64,000 bases of DNA from Reyranella massiliensis 521 (GTDB taxonomy: Bacteria; Pseudomonadota; Alphaproteobacteria; Reyranellales; Reyranellaceae). Below, piece by piece: positions 59,544 through 64,000 of this stretch (within the stretch, counting starts at the first letter, position 1; the number at the start of each line of letters is the position of its first letter). The notes beneath the pieces were generated by a model that did not search any database, was not told the DNA's origin, and was given only the letters and a program-made list of their open reading frames with translations. Both the position numbers and the translations under genes were made by a program. The stretch lies in assembly GCF_000312425.1 (NCBI RefSeq), contig NZ_HE997181.1:2020638-2084637 (forward strand). The letters run 5' to 3'.

Positions 59544-60953
59544 CTAGAGCCCCAGAGCGGAAAGGTCGGGCGCGCGGCGGTGGAAGTCCGTCGCGTCCTG
59601 GAACGCCTTGCCCAGGCGCAGCACGTCGCGTTCCGCGAAGGGCTTGCCGACGATCTGGACGCCGACCGGCAACCCGCCGGAAAGGCCAGACGGCATGGCG
59701 AGGCTGCAGAGACCGAGATAGTTGGCCGGCCGGTTCAGATAACCTGGGATCGGCGATGTCTCGTCGACCTCCGAAACGGGGATCGCGGGGATCGCCATTG
59801 TCGGCAGCAGGATCGCATCGTGCACCGCGAACCACTCCTTGAACGCGTGCCGACGGGCCGCCACGGCGCGCAACTCTTCGGCATAGGCACCTGGCAATAG
59901 GGCCTTCGCCGCCTGCGCTCGCGCCCGCACGCCGGGGCCGATTGCCTTCGACATATCCTCGATATAGTCGCGATGCAGGGAATAGGCCTCCGACGCGATC
60001 AGGGTGCCGGCCGGCCGCGACAGGTCGAAAAACCAGTCGGGCAGACGCACGGCCTCGACTGCAGCGCCAAGGCTCTCGAAAGTGCGGGCGGCGGCCTGCC
60101 AGGCCTTGGTCACGTCGGCATGCATGAAGTTCGGCAGCTGCCTGGTGTCGGGCATCGCGATGCGCATGCCTTCGATCGAACCTGGGCGTACCGCTTCGGT
60201 GAAATCTTCGAGCGGCTGATCGAGGGTCGTCGGGTCACGCGAGTCGGGTGCGGCCAGCGCGTTCAGGAGGAGGGCGCAGTCTTCTACCGAGCGCGCCATG
60301 GGGCCGATCGAGTCGAACGACCAGCTGAGCAGCATCGTGCCCGAGAGGCCGATGCGGCCGAAAGTGACCTTGAGGCCGACAAGGCCGTTGAACGCGGAGG
60401 GGATGCGCACCGAGCCGCCGGTGTCGCTGCCGATGCCGGCCGGCGTCAGGCGGGCGGCGACCGCGACGCCAGTGCCGCTCGACGAGCCGCCGGGGACGCG
60501 ATGGGTCCCGAGATCCCAGGGATTCCAGGGTGCGCCCATCAGCGGATTGGTGCCCCAGCCGCCGAAGGCGAACTCGACCATGTGCAGCTTGCCGAGAGGC
60601 ACCATGCCGGCCGCGGTCAATCGTTCGACGGTATTGGAGGTCACGCTGGCGATGCGGCCCTCGAACATCTTGGAGCCGCCGGTGCCGACGCGGCCGGCGA
60701 TGTCGCAGAGGTCCTTGTAGGCAATGGGCAGCCCGTGCAGGGGCGGGAGCGGAAAGCCCGACATGCGCGCCTTGTCGGCCGCGTCCGCCAGCGTACGCGC
60801 CTCATTGGCGTAGACTTCGGTGAAGGCATGCAGCTTGCCGTCGGCCTTGGCGATGCGTGCCAGGAGAGCGTCGACAACTTCGCGGGAGGAAAAACGCTTT
60901 GCTGCAAGGCCCGCGGAGAGTTCCGTGAGCGTGAGGTCGTGCAGGTTGCTCAT
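59544..60953 (-). CDS. Amidase-signature family hydrolase
   Basis: The 469-residue protein has the Ser-cisSer-Lys amidase core: the Lys in HGLPIAYKDLCDIAG, the Gly/Ser-rich loop VPGGSSSGTGVAVAARL and the nucleophile region GSDTGGSVRIPSAFNG. It hydrolyses an amide, ester or nitrile-derived amide; the substrate is unknown. It is similar to GatA in length and fold, but it lacks GatB/GatC neighbours. Its start overlaps the stop of the upstream SDR gene by one base (TGATG), so they are one transcript. Confidence 0.9.
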   Translation of the reverse strand: MSNLHDLTLTELSAGLAAKRFSSREVVDALLARIAKADGKLHAFTEVYANEARTLADAADKARMSGFPLPPLHGLPIAYKDLCDIAGRVGTGGSKMFEGRIASVTSNTVERLTAAGMVPLGKLHMVEFAFGGWGTNPLMGAPWNPWDLGTHRVPGGSSSGTGVAVAARLTPAGIGSDTGGSVRIPSAFNGLVGLKVTFGRIGLSGTMLLSWSFDSIGPMARSVEDCALLLNALAAPDSRDPTTLDQPLEDFTEAVRPGSIEGMRIAMPDTRQLPNFMHADVTKAWQAAARTFESLGAAVEAVRLPDWFFDLSRPAGTLIASEAYSLHRDYIEDMSKAIGPGVRARAQAAKALLPGAYAEELRAVAARRHAFKEWFAVHDAILLPTMAIPAIPVSEVDETSPIPGYLNRPANYLGLCSLAMPSGLSGGLPVGVQIVGKPFAERDVLRLGKAFQDATDFHRRAPDLSALGL

Positions 60954-61696
60954 CAGTAGGTCGCCCGGCCGCCGGAGAGATCGAAGGTCGAACCCGTTGC
61001 GAAGGTGCAGAGCGGGGAGGCAAGCCAGGCGACCATCTCGGCCACTTCCTCGACTTCGCCAAAGCGGTTCATCGGGATCTTGGAAAGCATGTACTGGATG
61101 TGCTGCTCGGTCATCTGGCTGAACAACTCCGTTTTCACGACCGCCGGCGCCACGCAGTTCACCAGCACGCCCGTCGTCGCGAGTTCCTTGCCCAGGGATT
61201 TGGTGAGCCCGATGACGCCGGCCTTCGACGCGGAATAGGCGGAAGCGTTTGGATTGCCTTCCTTGCCTGCCACGGAAGCAATGTTGACGATGCGGCCCCA
61301 GCCGCGCTTGGACATGCCGGCCGCCACGGCACGATTACACAGGAAGACGCCGGTGAGGTTGATGTCGATCACCTGTCTCCAGGCATCGACGGGATAGTTC
61401 ACGACCGTCGTGTTGGGGCCGGTGATGCCCGCGCTGGCGACCAGAATGTCGGGGGCGGCGAGGTCCTTCTCGGTCGCGGCAAGTGCCTTGGCGATCGACT
61501 CCTCGCTCGTGACGTCGACGGAAACCGCGATCGCTCCCTTGAGCGCGGCCGCCGATTGCCTGGCTCGTTCGAGGTCTTGATCCCACAGGGCCACCCGGCC
61601 ACCGCCGGCTGTGATTTTCGCAGCGCAAGCCAGCCCGATTCCACGCGCACCACCCGTTACGATCGCGGCACGTCCCTTGAATAATTCAGGTCCCAT
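60953..61696 (-). CDS. SDR oxidoreductase (FabG-like)
   Basis: The 247-residue short-chain dehydrogenase has TGGARGIGLACA at the dinucleotide site, NIASVAGKEGNPNASAYSAS with the active-site Ser and Tyr, and SKAGVIGLTKSLGKELA with Lys. The catalytic tetrad is intact. The C-terminus ends FATGSTFDLSGGRATY. It may act on a 3-oxoacyl substrate or a related alcohol. It is divergent from the MoxR gene and translationally coupled to the amidase that follows. Confidence 0.9.
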   Translation of the reverse strand: MGPELFKGRAAIVTGGARGIGLACAAKITAGGGRVALWDQDLERARQSAAALKGAIAVSVDVTSEESIAKALAATEKDLAAPDILVASAGITGPNTTVVNYPVDAWRQVIDINLTGVFLCNRAVAAGMSKRGWGRIVNIASVAGKEGNPNASAYSASKAGVIGLTKSLGKELATTGVLVNCVAPAVVKTELFSQMTEQHIQYMLSKIPMNRFGEVEEVAEMVAWLASPLCTFATGSTFDLSGGRATY

Positions 61697-61803
61697 GCGC
61701 TTCCTCCAAATGCTTGAATTATCTTGCTATTCCTACCATATCGGCGCAGCGCTCCATCCGCTACACTGACGCATCAGCGCCCCTCCGAGTTTTCGGGAGT
61801 TAC

Positions 61804-62727
61804 ATGCCTTCGCCCATTCCGGCGTCCATCGACGCCACCGTCGAGCTTCTGAAAGGCGGCGACTACATCGCCGATCGCAGCCTCGCCACCGTCCTCTACC
61901 TTGCGCTCAAGCTCGGCCGACCGCTGTTCTGCGAAGGCGAGGCGGGTGTCGGCAAGACGGAGATTGCCAAGGTCCTGGCCAAGACCCTGAACCGGCCACT
62001 GATCCGCCTCCAGTGCTACGAAGGCCTCGATGTCGCCTCGGCCGTGTATGAATGGAACTATGCGCGCCAGATGATCGAGATCAGGTTGGCCGAAGCACAG
62101 GGCGTCCATGATCGCAGCGAGATCGCCGCCGACATCTTCAACGAGAAGTTCCTGATCCGCCGTCCGCTGCTCGAAGCGCTGCAGCCGCATGTCGATGGCG
62201 CCCCGATCCTGCTGATCGACGAACTCGACCGCACCGACGAGCCGTTCGAGGCGTATCTGCTCGAAGTCCTGTCCGACTTCCAGGTGACGATTCCCGAGCT
62301 GGGCACGGTAAAGGCGGCGGAAACGCCGATCGTGATCATCACGTCCAACCGGACGCGGGAAATCCACGACGCTCTGAAGCGCCGATGCTTCTATCACTGG
62401 GTCGACTATCCCGACCTCAAGCGCGAACTCGAGATCTTGAAGGTCAAGGCGCCGGGGAGCTCGGAGCGGCTGTCGCGGCAAGTCGTGGGCTTCGTCCAGG
62501 AACTGCGCAAGCTCGATCTGTTCAAGGCGCCCGGCGTCGCCGAATCGATCGACTGGGCCACGGCGCTGTCTGAGCTGAACGCCCTCGATCTCGATCCCAA
62601 GACGATCAACGACACGCTGGGCGTACTGCTGAAATACCAGGACGACATCCAACGCCTGCAGGGCTCGGAAGCGGCCGAAATCCTGCGTCAGGTGAAGTCG
62701 GACATCGCCGCCCAGCCGCTGGGCTGA
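61804..62727 (+). CDS. MoxR-family AAA ATPase (CoxD-like)
   Basis: The 307-residue AAA ATPase has Walker A LFCEGEAGVGKTEIAKVL and Walker B ILLIDELDRTDEPFEAYL, with the sensor segment VIITSNRTREIHDALKRR. It pairs with a CoxE-type VWA protein 10 bases downstream, a combination known as CoxD/CoxE, which helps metal or cofactor insertion into molybdenum enzymes such as CO dehydrogenase or related oxidoreductases. The ATG at 61804 follows GGGAG; the longer frame from 61714 is not used. No cox structural genes are visible before the window edge. Confidence 0.88.
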   Translation: MPSPIPASIDATVELLKGGDYIADRSLATVLYLALKLGRPLFCEGEAGVGKTEIAKVLAKTLNRPLIRLQCYEGLDVASAVYEWNYARQMIEIRLAEAQGVHDRSEIAADIFNEKFLIRRPLLEALQPHVDGAPILLIDELDRTDEPFEAYLLEVLSDFQVTIPELGTVKAAETPIVIITSNRTREIHDALKRRCFYHWVDYPDLKRELEILKVKAPGSSERLSRQVVGFVQELRKLDLFKAPGVAESIDWATALSELNALDLDPKTINDTLGVLLKYQDDIQRLQGSEAAEILRQVKSDIAAQPLG

Positions 62728-62737
62728 GCGGCGCGCG

Positions 62738-63988
62738 ATGGACGCGCTGCCCGAACCGACGGCGTCGCCGCAACCCCGCGGCGGCAAGCTCGCGACCAAC
62801 ATCGTGCACTTCGCACGGACCTTGCGGACGGCCGGGCTGCGCGTCGGGCCGGGGCAGATACTGCGCGCCATCGAGGCGGTCGAAGCGGCGGGCCTGCAGA
62901 AGCGCGACGACTTCTACTGGACGCTCCATTCGGTCTTCGTGAACCGCCGCGACCAGCGCGAGATCTTCGACCAGGCGTTCCACGTCTACTGGCGCAATCC
63001 GCGTCTCCTGGAAAAGATGATGGAGATGCTCCTGCCGCAGGTCGGCGTGCCGGCCGAGCAGGATCAGCGCAAGCAGCTCAGCCGCCGCCTGCAGGACGCC
63101 CTGCAGCCCGGCAAGGGCGAGGCGCCGGAGCAGGCAGACGAACCGCCGGAGGTCGAAGTCGAGGCGACCTTCACGGTCTCGGATCGCGAAGTGCTGCAGC
63201 ATCGCGATTTCGAGCAGATGTCACAGGCCGAGATCGACGAAGCCTTGCGCGCCGTTGCCCGGATGCGCCTGCCAGTGCCCGAGCGCAAGACGCGGCGCTA
63301 TCAGCCGGCGCGACGAGGGCCACGGGTCGACTTCCGGGCCTCGCTGCGGCGCGCGCTGCGGCCGGAAGGACTGACCGAGCTGCGCAAGCGCGAACCTCGC
63401 CGACGGCCGCCGCCGCTTGTGATCCTGTGCGACATTTCCGGGTCGATGGCCCGCTACACGCGCATGTTCCTGCATTTCATGCACGCCATCACCAACGACC
63501 GCGACCGAGTCTATTGCTTCACCTTCGGTACGCGGCTTTCGAACGTGACGAGGGCGCTGCGCAATCGCGATGTCGACATCGCCCTGCAGAAGGCGTCCAC
63601 ACAGGTCGAGGACTGGTCGGGTGGCACCCGCATCGGTCTGGCCCTGCATGAGTTCAACAACAAATGGTCGCGGCGCGTCCTGGGGCAGGGCGCCGTGGTC
63701 CTGTTGATCACCGATGGCCTGGATCGCGAGGGCGCCGCAGGTCTGGGTGAGGAAATGGAACGTCTCCATAAATCCTGCTCACGTCTCATCTGGCTGAACC
63801 CGCTCTTGCGGTACGGCGCCTACGAGCCCAAATCTCAGGGCAACAAGGCCATGTTGCCGCATGTCGACGAGTTCCGGCCGGTGCACAATCTGGAGAGCCT
63901 GGCGGGGCTGATCGCCGCCCTGGGCAAGCAAGTCACCGGCGCCGACAGACGCCTCGCGGGATGGCAGACCGAACTTCGCAAGGAGTAG
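62738..63988 (+). CDS. VWA-domain protein (CoxE-like)
   Basis: The 416-residue protein has an N-terminal part with RTLRTAGLRVGPGQILRAIE, a charged middle (about 105-215) and a C-terminal von Willebrand A domain with the MIDAS metal site in LVILCDISGSMARYTRMFLH and the second Asp in VVLLITDGLDREGAAGLGEE. It matches CoxE family proteins, which act with a MoxR ATPase as a chaperone pair. It follows the MoxR gene by 10 bases. The gene after it starts at 63992. Confidence 0.9.
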   Translation: MDALPEPTASPQPRGGKLATNIVHFARTLRTAGLRVGPGQILRAIEAVEAAGLQKRDDFYWTLHSVFVNRRDQREIFDQAFHVYWRNPRLLEKMMEMLLPQVGVPAEQDQRKQLSRRLQDALQPGKGEAPEQADEPPEVEVEATFTVSDREVLQHRDFEQMSQAEIDEALRAVARMRLPVPERKTRRYQPARRGPRVDFRASLRRALRPEGLTELRKREPRRRPPPLVILCDISGSMARYTRMFLHFMHAITNDRDRVYCFTFGTRLSNVTRALRNRDVDIALQKASTQVEDWSGGTRIGLALHEFNNKWSRRVLGQGAVVLLITDGLDREGAAGLGEEMERLHKSCSRLIWLNPLLRYGAYEPKSQGNKAMLPHVDEFRPVHNLESLAGLIAALGKQVTGADRRLAGWQTELRKE

Positions 63989-63991
63989 ATC

Positions 63992-64000
63992 ATGAGCGAC
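63992..64000 (+). CDS. Start of a further gene, cut by the window edge
   Basis: An ATG at 63992 follows AAGGAG at good spacing, three bases after the CoxE-like stop. Only three codons (MSD) are visible. In CoxD/CoxE clusters the next gene is often an XdhC/CoxF-type protein, but nothing here identifies it. Confidence 0.45.

Noticed and set aside
1..64000. Search for CRISPR arrays, insertion sequences, prophage, integrase or toxin-antitoxin genes
   Set aside because: No regularly spaced repeats, transposase or integrase motifs, or att-like duplications next to the tRNA genes were seen.

Overview
The window reads as ordinary, densely coded chromosome of a high-GC alphaproteobacterium. Four points support this: a PopZ-like polar organiser encoded directly behind TolC and an isoaspartyl-methyltransferase-like gene, with valS next; a small NDUFS4-like complex I accessory subunit of the kind shared by alphaproteobacteria and mitochondria; a single-chain protein with two cold-shock domains; and two Bug-type solute receptors beside Rieske and TauD-type oxygenases. 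The metabolic style suits a free-living Rhodospirillales or Reyranella-like organism, but that placement is inference. I see no insertion sequence, prophage, integrase, CRISPR array or plasmid gene. No stretch above 300 bases lacks a gene; the largest gaps are about 185 bases (39547-39732) and 155 bases (57328-57483).

Layout, 1-11 kb: LysR regulator and Rieske oxygenase; a dienoyl-CoA-reductase-like SDR; a double cold-shock protein; a thiamine-precursor ABC transporter (thiZ-thiX-thiY, minus strand) behind a TPP riboswitch; DUF192 protein; O-methyltransferase; fhs and a PhzF-type isomerase; DUF2237 protein; tRNA-Pro, the NDUFS4-like gene and tRNA-Arg. 11.2-17 kb: an iron-uptake operon (TonB-dependent siderophore receptor, piuC, PepSY protein, tonB, exbB, exbD) with two Fur-like sites in front. 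17-26 kb: LysE exporter with TetR regulator, GNAT, HAD phosphatase, cupin, hydroxyisobutyrate-dehydrogenase-like protein, a divergent bdcA/bdcR pair with operator-like repeats, a lipoprotein, an M81 (MlrC-like) peptidase, an MFS transporter, a lipoprotein with a TTG start, and hisI.

26-33 kb: zur, then a long minus-strand run rich in sulfur metabolism (cysK, ribokinase, AlaX editing protein, sseA, GNAT, metC), a NUDIX hydrolase, and tRNA-Cys/tRNA-Asn with a strong terminator. 33-39 kb: PCMT-like protein, tolC, popZ, terminator, valS. 39-45.6 kb: FkbM methyltransferase; a minus-strand group of EamA transporter, CoA transferase, catalytic-residue-poor thiolase-like protein and phytanoyl-CoA dioxygenase; and a DUF350 protein with a membrane-anchored serine protease. 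45.6-53.4 kb: ilvD, Bug receptor, Rieske oxygenase, pyrD, a secreted protein, parE. 53.4-64 kb: yciA, DUF1007 protein and a His-rich nickel/cobalt exporter, translationally overlapped; EamA transporter; prpB; TauD dioxygenase and Bug receptor behind a 15-base palindrome; amidase and SDR; and a MoxR ATPase with a CoxE-like VWA protein, running off the right edge.

The strongest regulatory observations are the TPP riboswitch that appears to contain the ribosome binding site of thiZ, the bdcA/bdcR operators, and the Fur-like sites. The most open biochemical question is the EamA-CaiB-thiolase-like-PhyH group. I found no clear previously undescribed defence or mobile system.
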